Shown here one piece after another: positions 24,794 through 34,238 of a stretch of DNA of 51,656 nucleotides (position 1 is its first letter; each line of letters opens with the position of its first letter). Source of the stretch: Candidatus Peribacteria bacterium (GTDB lineage Bacteria; Patescibacteriota; Gracilibacteria; Peribacterales; Peribacteraceae); NCBI GenBank assembly GCA_943350395.1, contig CALRAD010000008.1, positions 1 to 51,656 of the forward strand, in the 5' to 3' direction. The notes beneath the pieces were generated by a model. That model was given only the letters and a program-made list of their open reading frames with translations. It was not told where the DNA came from and did no database searches. The translations under genes and the position numbers were made by a program.

Positions 24794-26937
24794 ATACCTC
24801 TTTTCCAATTTCGATTGAAACCTATCTGAAAGAAGCGGGTTTTTCGCAAACAGAAATGCTGATTCTCAGAAAGCTTCTGGAGGAGGATGCACTGACGATC
24901 CGTGAGCTTGGAGCAAAGATGGGCAAATCCGTCGGTCTTGTCGATCAGGCGGTGAAGAAGCTCATGAGCAAAGGGATCGTCAGACGAGAGCACATCAACG
25001 ATCAGCCAAGATATCTTATCAATTCTTTGGATGCCGTGGTGCAATGGGTGAAAGATGATAGGAAGAAGCACAAAGAAATGCTCGATCGTCGTCATGAGAA
25101 TTTCGAAACGTTCATTGCAACGCTCAAAATCGATCAGAAGTGTCCGGATCTTGAACATTTTTCGGGTCTTGAGGGCATTCAGCAGGCATACGACAAGCTT
25201 CTTGCCGTCGGCGGTGAAATCCTCACCTTCACACCAGTTCTTTACCTCGCTGAAGACGATCCTCTTCGCGCCTACCGCGTCGATCTCTTTCGTCGCAGGC
25301 AAATCCGCAAAATCTTTCAGCGTGTGCTTGCCGTCGACAGTCCTCTCGCACGAAGATTCCAGTCGCGTGATCTCTTCGAGTATCGTCGTACACTTCTCGT
25401 CCCTGAGTCCGAACTGGCTCTCGCGTTCGAGAAGACGATCGTCGGTGACACCGTCGCCTACATCGACCTGAAGGGCGAGAATGCCTGTTTTCTCAAGTAT
25501 CCGGAACTCGCAAAATCCGAGCGTGCTGCTTTCGAGTGTTTGTGGGTACGGACGCTGGAGCACGAACATGATGGGACGGGAACGGTCTCGGCGGGGGCGG
25601 TATCGACTGTCATTCCGCTCGGAACCAGAATCTTTTCGCATCTCCGCGAGTTTGTCCTCAGTAAGCGCAGCCTTTGGACCATTCTTTTCTTCGCACTTCT
25701 CAGCGGAGTTTTCACTATAGGGCTTTATGATAACAATCGGTCGTTGAATTTGGAGAGGATCAAAGACAAGGTCATGTCTATTGCGGCAACAGGCGCACTC
25801 CAGTTCGATGCGGAGACTGTGAATGCAATCTGGAAGCCAAGTGATATCGATAAACCACAATACGCAAAATTGATTTTCACTCTCAATCTTATCCGTCGCA
25901 GCAATACCGATATTCAATATGCGTACATCATGCGGAAGACGAGCGATCCAAAGAAACTCGCTTTCGTTGCGGATGCCGACTCACTCTATCCCGATGAGAA
26001 AAAAGACTTGAACGGAGACGGCATCATCGATACTGCCGATGCCTTGAATACGCCGGGCGAACTGTATGATTCCGATCTCTTCGATCGGATGGACGATGCT
26101 TTCACTCATGCCATTGCTTCTGTCGGTACAGATCAGTGGGGTACATTTATTTCAGGCTACGCACCAATACGGGACAAGTATGGAGCGACTGTTGGCATTC
26201 TTGGAATCGATATGTTTGCGAGCAACTTGGAAAAGATGACTCTGACATCATTGACACCTGTTTACTTCTTTTTTGCCTTATTCCTGCTCTTTATGCTCTT
26301 TCGTTTTTGGGCCGGAAACCGATCACTCATGGAGGAGTGCTTCGAGGTAATCAAGAGAAATCTTCGTCTCACGATTCTGTGGATCGTCTTCCTTATTACT
26401 CTAACGTACGGCATTTTCTTCGCCTTTCAGCAATACAAATATCATCTCTGGGTCGAGGCAACAGGGGAGAGGCTCAAGGCGATTGCTGCAACCGCTGCAA
26501 ACCAATTTGATCCGGAGGATTTTGAACAGCTTCATTGGGCGAGGGATATGAAGACTGAGGCGTATCAGAGAGTGCACGATAAACTCAATGAGATCAGAAA
26601 TAACAATCCAAGTGTGAAATATGCTTATATTGTTCGAATGACCGCGACTCCTCATATGTACGAATTTATTGCAGATGCAGATTCGAATTATAATCTACCG
26701 AATCTTTGGATAGATTTTAATAGTGATGAAATTCTTGATGATGCGGATGAGAATGTCTGGCCTGGTTTTAATTATTTTGATGCAAATGGAGACTTGTTTG
26801 AAAAAGCAAAAATTCAGCCTGTCTATGGTTTTAGCAGAGATCAATGGGGCTATTTTATTACGGGTGTAGCGGGTATCTATGACGAAAATAAACAGTTAGT
26901 AGGTTTTTTGGGATTGGATGTGGTGTTAGGGAATTAA
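24790..26937 (+). CDS. Membrane-bound TrmB-type regulator with two sensor domains
   Basis: A 715-aa tandem paralogue of the preceding gene, nearly identical over the first 285 residues. The same winged helix is followed by TM1 (about 294-312), sensor 1 with calcium loop DLNGDGIIDTAD, TM2 (about 487-508), TM3 (about 524-546) and a second sensor (547-715). Sensor 2 repeats the ...GERLKAIAATAANQFDPEDFE, YAYIVRM and DQWGYFITGVAGIYDENKQL order of sensor 1, with a degenerate loop DFNSDEILDDAD. There is no helix after sensor 2, so the C-terminus is outside. The start overlaps the previous stop (ATGA). From about 26690 the DNA becomes AT-rich. Confidence 0.75.
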   Translation: MNTSFPISIETYLKEAGFSQTEMLILRKLLEEDALTIRELGAKMGKSVGLVDQAVKKLMSKGIVRREHINDQPRYLINSLDAVVQWVKDDRKKHKEMLDRRHENFETFIATLKIDQKCPDLEHFSGLEGIQQAYDKLLAVGGEILTFTPVLYLAEDDPLRAYRVDLFRRRQIRKIFQRVLAVDSPLARRFQSRDLFEYRRTLLVPESELALAFEKTIVGDTVAYIDLKGENACFLKYPELAKSERAAFECLWVRTLEHEHDGTGTVSAGAVSTVIPLGTRIFSHLREFVLSKRSLWTILFFALLSGVFTIGLYDNNRSLNLERIKDKVMSIAATGALQFDAETVNAIWKPSDIDKPQYAKLIFTLNLIRRSNTDIQYAYIMRKTSDPKKLAFVADADSLYPDEKKDLNGDGIIDTADALNTPGELYDSDLFDRMDDAFTHAIASVGTDQWGTFISGYAPIRDKYGATVGILGIDMFASNLEKMTLTSLTPVYFFFALFLLFMLFRFWAGNRSLMEECFEVIKRNLRLTILWIVFLITLTYGIFFAFQQYKYHLWVEATGERLKAIAATAANQFDPEDFEQLHWARDMKTEAYQRVHDKLNEIRNNNPSVKYAYIVRMTATPHMYEFIADADSNYNLPNLWIDFNSDEILDDADENVWPGFNYFDANGDLFEKAKIQPVYGFSRDQWGYFITGVAGIYDENKQLVGFLGLDVVLGN

Positions 26938-26971
26938 TTTCTTCAGTTTTAGTCAGATTTTTGGGTTACTG

Positions 26972-26977
26972 TATAAT
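26972..26977 (+). promoter_or_regulatory. -10 box before the 181-aa membrane gene
   Basis: TATAAT preceded by TG. A short 13-codon ORF (26995-27036) lies between it and the gene, and its stop overlaps ATG 27033. Confidence 0.5.
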
Positions 26978-27032
26978 GATTCTCTAGAGCTTTCATGGAT
27001 ATCTTCTTAACAACTTTTAAACAATCTCTATC

Positions 27033-27578
27033 ATGAAAACAAAAAAGTGGTTTGCAACTCTAGGTATCGGATTATTAGGTAATTTGGCAATTACATGGGC
27101 ATTTGATTTTATTCTCTATCCTTTTGTGATTGTGAAGTATGGTTTATTGATAGGCGCCCCAATAATGACAGTTTTTTCTTTCTTAATTTGTTATACAATA
27201 ATTCTTTTTTATGATTTTACAAAAAAAGACTGGCTTGGAATTGAGACCTTAAAGGGTCTTGAAGAATTTGCACCCAAGGCAGTTCCGAAGAATCTATTCG
27301 GACGGTTGTTAGTTACTGTGTTCAATTTTGTAGGTGAATGGACTGCTTGGTTTATGAGAAAGAGTGATATTTTATTAATGATCATACTTTCCATAAGATT
27401 TGATCCATTTATTACAGTTGTTCATATTCGTCATGGTGCCCATCAATATAATGGATTGTCGAAGAGAGATTGGAAAGTATTTATAATCAGCCTCATAATT
27501 GGCAATACTTATTGGGCTTTAGCCGTATATATGGGTATAACCATTGTAGAAGCGATTTTGCGATTAATTGGGGGATAA
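27033..27578 (+). CDS. Small multi-span membrane protein, 181 aa
   Basis: Four hydrophobic segments at about residues 8-30, 38-60, 112-132 (LLMIILSIRFDPFITVVH) and 150-175, with a basic and polar loop between the second and third. No family recognised with certainty. It is AT-rich, as are the next two genes. Its start overlaps the stop of a tiny 13-codon ORF, which would allow coupled translation. It sits between the TrmB-type sensors and the histidine kinase. Confidence 0.7.
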   Translation: MKTKKWFATLGIGLLGNLAITWAFDFILYPFVIVKYGLLIGAPIMTVFSFLICYTIILFYDFTKKDWLGIETLKGLEEFAPKAVPKNLFGRLLVTVFNFVGEWTAWFMRKSDILLMIILSIRFDPFITVVHIRHGAHQYNGLSKRDWKVFIISLIIGNTYWALAVYMGITIVEAILRLIGG

Positions 27579-27673
27579 ATGGCAATCGAAGTTACTATTT
27601 ACTGTTGCTCTTGAATTTAGAAGGACTAAATGCATTTGTAATTTTATATATTTAGGATTATACATATTTTATT

Positions 27674-28069
27674 ATGGATGATTTTAATGCATCAAAAGGA
27701 TCAAGAATATTGCTTCTTTTAGCAGTTTTTTCGATTATTATCGTTTTTTTTATAGCATTTTTTAAATATTATGTCAATGAAGATTTTTTGATCTACATAA
27801 AAGATTATTGTGATCCAAATAAAGAAAAATGTTTTATACATCAGTGTGATGCAGATGATACGAGATGTTCCGCATTTCCAAACGGCAAATTTTATTACAA
27901 AATACTATATAAAAAGCAATACAATATAATGCATGATTGCGGTGGTGGAGAATGTCAAGAAATTATATGTCGTTCAGGCGAGCACTCCTGTCAAATTTTT
28001 TATTGTTCTGAAACCAACCTAAGTGAGTTCGGATTAGATGATACTTGCATCGATGATTTATCGGAATGA
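27674..28069 (+). CDS. Membrane-anchored Cys-rich protein, 131 aa
   Basis: One N-terminal transmembrane helix (ILLLLAVFSIIIVFFIAFF, about residues 12-32) is followed by a domain of about 95 residues with ten cysteines (such as YCDPNKEKCFIHQCDADDTR and CGGGECQEIICRSGEHSC). It would be extracytoplasmic and held by disulfides or metals. No family recognised. TACATA lies 7 nt before the ATG. The end overlaps the next start (ATGA). Confidence 0.7.
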   Translation: MDDFNASKGSRILLLLAVFSIIIVFFIAFFKYYVNEDFLIYIKDYCDPNKEKCFIHQCDADDTRCSAFPNGKFYYKILYKKQYNIMHDCGGGECQEIICRSGEHSCQIFYCSETNLSEFGLDDTCIDDLSE

Positions 28070-28884
28070 AATATCTAAGTTCTAAAATGGGCAAAAATGC
28101 GAATCTCTCTCAGGTATATGCTTCATCATTTGTTGGGATCAGTAGGGAAATTGATGAGCGACGGAAGAATAAAAGATTAATGAAGAAAGTTGAAGAATTC
28201 TTCGGTTCCAACATGCCTATTTTTTTTGGTAATAAACCTCGGGCTGTGCTAAGTAGAAGTATTGCAACTCCAAATATGGAGTTTGATCGTTTTCTTGTTC
28301 TTTCCGGCAAATTAGGATTAAACCAGTTGATTTTAGAATACCCAGACAAATTTGTAGCAAAAAATTTAAATAAATATCACCTTTGTAAGCTTTTTTTCTT
28401 TGGCAAAACAAGAAAGAAGAGTTCTATTCTGGTTGATACTTTTAAAATAATTAATTTTAACAAAATGGAAGGAAAAAATTTTAGTGATATTAAAACAACA
28501 TGGCGTGAGAGCATAACTGATGTTCATCATAGATTTCTTTTTTCTGCTTTTCCAAAACTTACTGACAAAGTGGTCGATTTTTCTAAGTGGTTTAATCATA
28601 CAAAGACTCAATCAGAATATTATTATTTATTCTTCCTTTCCCTCTTTATTTGTCATGGAGTTTTATTTGAAAACTTTCTCCCTAATGACAGGGAAGAGTC
28701 TGATTTTATCGATAAAAAATTTCTTCCTAGTTTCAAAGAAGCTGAAAGAATATTTGGGGTGAAACCATTAATCTATCAACTTTTACCTAAAAATCATGAA
28801 GACGATATTTATTGGTATTCATATCCAGATTCGATCAAGCAAGACTTAACTCTGCAGATGAATATAGAACGTGGTATAATATAA
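28066..28884 (+). CDS. Hypothetical protein, 272 aa
   Basis: Unrecognised basic, AT-rich gene product with aromatic-rich helices (YYYLFFLSLFICHGVLFENF at about 185-205). It has no clear signal peptide. Translation is coupled to the Cys-rich gene by an ATGA overlap. It ends 3 nt before the histidine kinase, whose extended -10 box lies inside its last codons. Codon usage and composition differ from the host-like genes on either side, suggesting acquisition. Confidence 0.65.
   Translation: MKYLSSKMGKNANLSQVYASSFVGISREIDERRKNKRLMKKVEEFFGSNMPIFFGNKPRAVLSRSIATPNMEFDRFLVLSGKLGLNQLILEYPDKFVAKNLNKYHLCKLFFFGKTRKKSSILVDTFKIINFNKMEGKNFSDIKTTWRESITDVHHRFLFSAFPKLTDKVVDFSKWFNHTKTQSEYYYLFFLSLFICHGVLFENFLPNDREESDFIDKKFLPSFKEAERIFGVKPLIYQLLPKNHEDDIYWYSYPDSIKQDLTLQMNIERGII
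28872..28880 (+). promoter_or_regulatory. Extended -10 promoter of the histidine kinase
   Basis: TGGTATAAT is a perfect extended -10 element ending 7 nt before ATG 28888, within the 3' end of the previous gene. AAGG in the 7-nt gap is too close to the ATG to be an effective ribosome-binding site. Confidence 0.7.
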
Positions 28885-28887
28885 GGT

Positions 28888-30546
28888 ATGGAGTTTAATT
28901 TTCCTCAAAATTTGCAGTATTGTCAGAGAATAGTCGAAGACGTTTCTGGTCTTCTGTATTATTCGCATATTCCAAGTGCTCTTGCAGCATTTTTCATTGG
29001 TATATTTGTTCTATTCAAAAGTAAATTTTCTTTACTCAGCAAAATTCTATTTTCTATTTCTCTAGTGTTTTCATTTTGGGTAGTAGCCAACCTACTGATT
29101 TGGATATTCTACTATAAGAATAGTCTTGTGATGGCTATCTGGGCTCCAATTGAGGTTTTTTCTGTCCTTCTTTATATTCTATGCTTGTATTTCACATATG
29201 TTTTTATAGAAAAAAAAGATTTATCCATCTGGTTAAAATATATATCTACTGTACCACTCTTTGTCACAATATTAGCGACACCTACCAATTATAATCTTAC
29301 GGCTTTCGATATCCAGGAATGCATATCTGTCGAGAATTCTTTGTACACAAGCTATATCGTTTATGTAAAACTTTTCTATTCCTTGTGGATTATACTTTTT
29401 TCTGTCTATAAATATTTTACAGTCGATAAGTTTTTTAGAAAGCAGATACTTATAATGACCACTGGTATTATTATCTTTCTGTTATCTTTCTTATTTGCTG
29501 GCTATCTTGCAGAAGAAACAAGTGTATTTATTTATGAAGCGATTGGTCTTTTCGGAATGGTTGTTTTTATTGGGGTTTTGGGCTACTTGATAGTAAAATT
29601 TAAAACGTTTAATATTAAGTTAATCGCATCACAAGCTCTAGTTGTCTCACTTTTAGTTCTTATTAGTGCACAATTTTTCTTTATTCGGAATAATACCAAT
29701 AGAATTTTAACAGGGATAACTTTGATCTTAGCTTTTGTATTTGGATCCTACCTTGTAAAAAGTGTGAAGAGGGAGATTGAGCAGCGTGAAAATATCGAAC
29801 AACTTGCAGTTGAGCTCAAGGATGCAAACGATCAACTTAAAGAACTCGACCGCCAAAAAGACGAACTCCTTGGGATCGTCGCGCATCAGCTTGCAAAGCC
29901 GATTACGGCGATCCGTTGGGATCTGGAATCTCTCCTTGATGGTGATCTTGGTCAAATGAACGAGAAGCAGAAGACCGAAGCAAATATTATGCGTGGGCAG
30001 GCGGTGAACCTAGCAGACCTTGTTTCGATGATTTTGGATGTATCCAGAATCCAGCTTGGTCGTATTCAGCTTGCGCCACAGCCACTGAACCTCAATGAGT
30101 TCTTTGCTGAGATTTTACAGGTTATTCAGCCGCAGATTATCCAGAAGAAGCTCAACTTCATCAAGAAGATGCCGAAGACGCTGCCGACGGTTCTTCTCGA
30201 CAAGCGGTATACACGCATGACGGTCGAGAACATGCTGACGAATGCCGTGAAGTACACGCCGGATGGGGGCAAGGTAACGTTCGACCTCAAAATCGAGAAT
30301 GGTGTTCTTCGTTGTTCAGTCTCCGATACGGGCTGTGGTATTCCGAAGGAAGAGCAAGGTAAGATCTTCGGGAAGATGTACCGAGCGAGCAACGTCCGAA
30401 ATACTGTGGAGGGCAATGGTTTCGGTCTCTATGTCGCGAAGGGTGCCATAGAAGGGCAAGGTGGCAAGATGTGGTTTACGAGCGAAGAGGGCAAAGGCAC
30501 GACGTTTTTCATTGAATTGCCGTTGAAGGAGGTGGGGAAGAAGTAA
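28888..30546 (+). CDS. Sensor histidine kinase with 7TM-type N-terminus
   Basis: A 552-aa protein. About residues 25-300 form a series of hydrophobic helices (seven or more), like the 7TM histidine-kinase input domain. A coiled linker (ENIEQLAVELKDANDQLKEL) leads to HisKA with the phospho-acceptor in GIVAHQLAKPITAIRW (His at about 333). The ATPase boxes are NMLTNAVKYTPDGG (N), DTGCGIPKEEQGKIFGKMYR (G1/F) and GNGFGLYVAKGA (G2). No response regulator is adjacent. Bases up to about 29770 are AT-rich, while the kinase core has host-like GC. The last 13 codons recur in part at 33461-33505. Confidence 0.92.
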   Translation: MEFNFPQNLQYCQRIVEDVSGLLYYSHIPSALAAFFIGIFVLFKSKFSLLSKILFSISLVFSFWVVANLLIWIFYYKNSLVMAIWAPIEVFSVLLYILCLYFTYVFIEKKDLSIWLKYISTVPLFVTILATPTNYNLTAFDIQECISVENSLYTSYIVYVKLFYSLWIILFSVYKYFTVDKFFRKQILIMTTGIIIFLLSFLFAGYLAEETSVFIYEAIGLFGMVVFIGVLGYLIVKFKTFNIKLIASQALVVSLLVLISAQFFFIRNNTNRILTGITLILAFVFGSYLVKSVKREIEQRENIEQLAVELKDANDQLKELDRQKDELLGIVAHQLAKPITAIRWDLESLLDGDLGQMNEKQKTEANIMRGQAVNLADLVSMILDVSRIQLGRIQLAPQPLNLNEFFAEILQVIQPQIIQKKLNFIKKMPKTLPTVLLDKRYTRMTVENMLTNAVKYTPDGGKVTFDLKIENGVLRCSVSDTGCGIPKEEQGKIFGKMYRASNVRNTVEGNGFGLYVAKGAIEGQGGKMWFTSEEGKGTTFFIELPLKEVGKK

Positions 30547-30741
30547 TCGTTGAACTCTTCGTCCTCGCCGACTATCGCGGGTCTGGCATCAGCTCTAGGC
30601 TCATGGAAAAGGCCGAGGAATACTTCAGGGAGAACGGTTGCGACTGGATCAGCGTGGATGCGATTCGGGGCAATGAGAGCGCCTTGGAATTTTATAGAAG
30701 GCAGGGGTACACGGAACATGCAATGACATTGCTTAAAACGT

Positions 30742-30764
<23 letters not shown>
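30516..30764 (+). pseudogene. C-terminal half of a GNAT acetyltransferase
   Basis: A reading frame overlapping the kinase end encodes VELFVLADYRGSGISSRLM, then NESALEFYRRQGYTE and LKTFKRR. This is the acetyl-CoA-binding and C-terminal half of GNAT enzymes (R-G-x-G loop present). The N-terminal half and any ATG/GTG/TTG start before the domain are missing, so it looks truncated. The first ATG lies inside the domain. It overlaps the end of the convergent glycosyltransferase by 23 nt. Confidence 0.7.
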
Positions 30765-31942
<1,178 letters not shown>

Positions 31943-31946
<4 letters not shown>

Positions 31947-32584
31947 GGCTTCTTTGCAAGTACGCACCAGCCGATCGCATGTTTCCATGATCTGTCATTT
32001 GCGTGTGTATCTCTCCACAACGCGTAGCGCGTCAGTAGATTCGACCATGGCGCAAGGAGCCACATGACCAATGTTCGCTCGTATGGACGCCATTGATTGA
32101 TCATTTCGCGGATGCGCATTTGAGCGAGGGTCGCGTGGTAGCCACCACGTTGATCAAGATGTTCGACCACGAATCCTGTATCTTCAAAAAGAACTCTCAG
32201 TCCAAAACAGGTGTAACGGAAATAGTCGTGCGGTTCTTCATGCAACTCGTTCATCTGAGGTGCGGTAAGCAGGCACAGACCTCCGGGTCGGAGTAAGCGA
32301 TATATTTCCTGCAGGACTTTGTTCGGGTGCGCAACATGCTCAAGCACCTGAGTACAGAGGATGCTGTCGATACAGTTATCGGGCAGTGGGATCGCCTCGG
32401 CAGAGGCGATAATGTCGGCTCCAGACGCGTGGTTACAGTCGAGCGTTCGGTATGATGTTGCATTTGGGCAAAAGTATCGACGAACGCTGCCGGCTCCGAT
32501 ATCGAGGAGATCGCCCTTCAGGAGTGGGGTATACGCAGATATTTGTTCTTGCAGCAGTACCCGGTCTGGTTGTGAGATAATCAT
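31943..32584 (-). CDS. SAM-dependent methyltransferase (type 11), glycan island
   Basis: A 213-aa protein. SAM loop DLLDIGAGSVRRYF, acidic loop LDCNHASGADIIASAEAIPL and post-motif CTQVLEHVAHPNKVLQEIYR are typical of Methyltransf_11. The C-terminal region HDYFRYTCFGLRVLFEDTGF is shared with the upstream gene's product, showing the two are paralogues. The frame is open further 5', but ATG 32584 overlaps the upstream stop (ATGA) and family similarity starts after it. It probably methylates a sugar or a glycan-lipid intermediate (inference from the neighbouring glycosyltransferase). Confidence 0.82.
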
Positions 32585-33219
32585 GGCTTTTTGGCGATAC
32601 AGACGACGTTGGCATAGACGATGCCCGGCAGACAGACACGGTTCAGAAGCCGGCACACACGCTCCATCCATCCGCGCAGGAAGCGTTTCCAATGCGGGAG
32701 CGGATGCCCCGTATACGGGCTGAACCACTTCTGCTTCAGTGTCTCGCCAAGAGAGGAAAACAATCCGCCGTATGGCGTACATAGTTCCACTTCCAGACCC
32801 GCATCCTCGAAAAGCGATCGAATACCCTGTTCGGTGTAACGAAAATAATCGCCGGGGTCGGGATGAAATGGGACCATAAAGGGAGCGGTGAGAATGCAAA
32901 GGCCACCCTTTTTCGTCAAACGTGCCATGTTTTGTACCAAGACCCAGGGCTGACGCACATGTTCGAGCACCTGATTGCTGATGACCGTATCGAACTGGCG
33001 AGACAGAAGTGACGCAGGTGGATCAAGGATGTCTCCAACGATATCGGCTCCCGATTGGAGATCGAAAGATGTATATATCGCACCGCGCTTGATAAACAAA
33101 TGCTTGTACCTGCCTTGGCATGCGCCAAAATCCAGCACAGAGCCGGGCACGCGTGGAATCACTGCCTCCATTACCTCCTTGGTGAAATAGAGCCCGGAAA
33201 TCTCTTTTGGAGACAACAT
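32581..33219 (-). CDS. SAM-dependent methyltransferase, first gene of the glycan operon
   Basis: A 212-aa protein with SVLDFGACQGRYKHLF (SAM loop), FDLQSGADIVGDIL, SNQVLEHVRQPW and GDYFRYTEQGIRSLFEDAGL. It is paralogous to the next gene. An ATG 18 nt upstream (33237) overlaps an extended -10 box (TGATATTCT, 33236-33228) that ends 8 nt before ATG 33219, so MLSPKEIS is the preferred start. All three genes of the operon overlap by ATGA. Confidence 0.82.
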   Translation of the reverse strand: MLSPKEISGLYFTKEVMEAVIPRVPGSVLDFGACQGRYKHLFIKRGAIYTSFDLQSGADIVGDILDPPASLLSRQFDTVISNQVLEHVRQPWVLVQNMARLTKKGGLCILTAPFMVPFHPDPGDYFRYTEQGIRSLFEDAGLEVELCTPYGGLFSSLGETLKQKWFSPYTGHPLPHWKRFLRGWMERVCRLLNRVCLPGIVYANVVCIAKKP

Positions 33220-33227
33220 CACGAAAG

Positions 33228-33236
33228 AGAATATCA
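33228..33236 (-). promoter_or_regulatory. Extended -10 promoter of the glycan operon
   Basis: Minus-strand TGATATTCT followed by 8 nt and ATG 33219. It decides the start codon. Confidence 0.6.
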
Positions 33237-33260
33237 TGTTTTCAGTTTGTGTAATACAAG

Positions 33261-33431
33261 TTAGGACTGGGCGCGGACCACTTTGATGCCCGCTGTATTA
33301 ATAAATCTGACTTTCACCCCTCTTAGTTGATTCACACAGAATCCAGCATCTTCAGTACTATTGGAATCCACAGCGGAGCTGAGAAAAGGAGTATTGAGTG
33401 CCAATAGTACTTTTTTGAGCGTGTTGGACAT
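33261..33431 (-). CDS. Possible small protein, 56 aa
   Basis: ATG 33431 to TAA 33263-33261 encodes MSNTLKKVLLALNTPFLSSA and ends RFINTAGIKVVRAQS. Residue balance looks protein-like, and another frame here gives an unlikely Tyr/Trp-rich peptide. There is no clear promoter or family. It lies between the displaced kinase remnant and the glycan operon promoter. Confidence 0.35.
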   Translation of the reverse strand: MSNTLKKVLLALNTPFLSSAVDSNSTEDAGFCVNQLRGVKVRFINTAGIKVVRAQS

Positions 33432-33460
33432 TGATAGTGGTAACTTGATGCTAAAAATAC

Positions 33461-33505
33461 AACTTCATCGAATTGCCGTTGAAGGAGGTGCCGAAGGTTG
33501 CTTAA
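33461..33505 (+). pseudogene. Displaced remnant of a histidine-kinase 3' end
   Basis: It encodes NFIELPLKEVPKVA-stop, against FFIELPLKEVGKK-stop at the end of the intact kinase. The DNA from TTCAT to GGAGGTG matches at 26 of 27 positions (33464-33490 against 30510-30536). No other kinase sequence precedes it. Confidence 0.85.
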
Positions 33506-34236
33506 AGGTCTTCCATGCTTTCGATCGCCGGAGTACAGCCGCTGCAAATGGAAGGATCTTTCTGAAGCGCGCGTGTCTGAACGAGGCATGCAGCCTTTGC
33601 GTTTGTATTTGTGATTTTTGTGCAAAATTCAGGATCTTTCTTTTTCCATGCGAGGCCATATAAACAACGGTCATAGACGGGGATATCGTCTTTCACTGAA
33701 ATGCAATTGTTTTCACCGAGAAGATAACGTGTTTTTGCTACAGTGCAGCACTTCATCCTCATTTTTGCATGATCGCCACCCGCAGAGACGCATTCTTCCA
33801 GTGTAGCTTGATGAGGCTGCCCATCTTCATCCCAGTACACTGTGTATTTTTCAGTGCCACAGGGCAGGGCATGATTCTCCGCTGCCCCTACACAGCTAAT
33901 TCCATAGCTGCTTGGCATTAATGATTCGCAGATAGTAGGATCCTTCGATTTTTCAGCATAGTCCCGAATGCAAAGAGCAATGCGTTCTCCTGTTGGTGGT
34001 CCGAAAATATTGTACGCAATAATATTATCGCATATGCTTACATCTTTTTTCTCCCAAGCGATATTTGCTGTTTCCCAACCTGCCTCATCCACTCTGTATC
34101 CAAGGAATGTGAGACAGAGTGGAATAATGATGGTGAAAAGCAATACAAGTCCGGTGATCGTAAGAATGCTGTACTTGGCAATTTTCCAGATAATAAAGAG
34201 TGCTTTGCCGATGGCGTTGGAAAAACCGGAGACCAT
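33502..34236 (-). CDS. Membrane protein with Cys-containing repeats, 244 aa
   Basis: An N-terminal transmembrane segment (about residues 17-45, ILTITGLVLLFTIIIPLCLTF) is followed by an outside domain with repeated 'A..KKD...C..I' units (WEKKDVSICDNI, EKSKDPTICESL, WKKKDPEFCTKI, LQKDPSICSGC) and further Cys pairs. The family is unknown. ATG 34236 lies 2 nt after the stop of the WD40/lipase gene, so translation is probably coupled and the two proteins may act together at the cell surface. Confidence 0.75.
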   Translation of the reverse strand: MVSGFSNAIGKALFIIWKIAKYSILTITGLVLLFTIIIPLCLTFLGYRVDEAGWETANIAWEKKDVSICDNIIAYNIFGPPTGERIALCIRDYAEKSKDPTICESLMPSSYGISCVGAAENHALPCGTEKYTVYWDEDGQPHQATLEECVSAGGDHAKMRMKCCTVAKTRYLLGENNCISVKDDIPVYDRCLYGLAWKKKDPEFCTKITNTNAKAACLVQTRALQKDPSICSGCTPAIESMEDL

Positions 34237-34238
34237 GA

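Noticed and set aside
33332-33625. 97-aa minus-strand frame
   Set aside because: It covers the kinase remnant and overlaps the Cys-repeat gene. The 56-aa frame in another register looks more protein-like.
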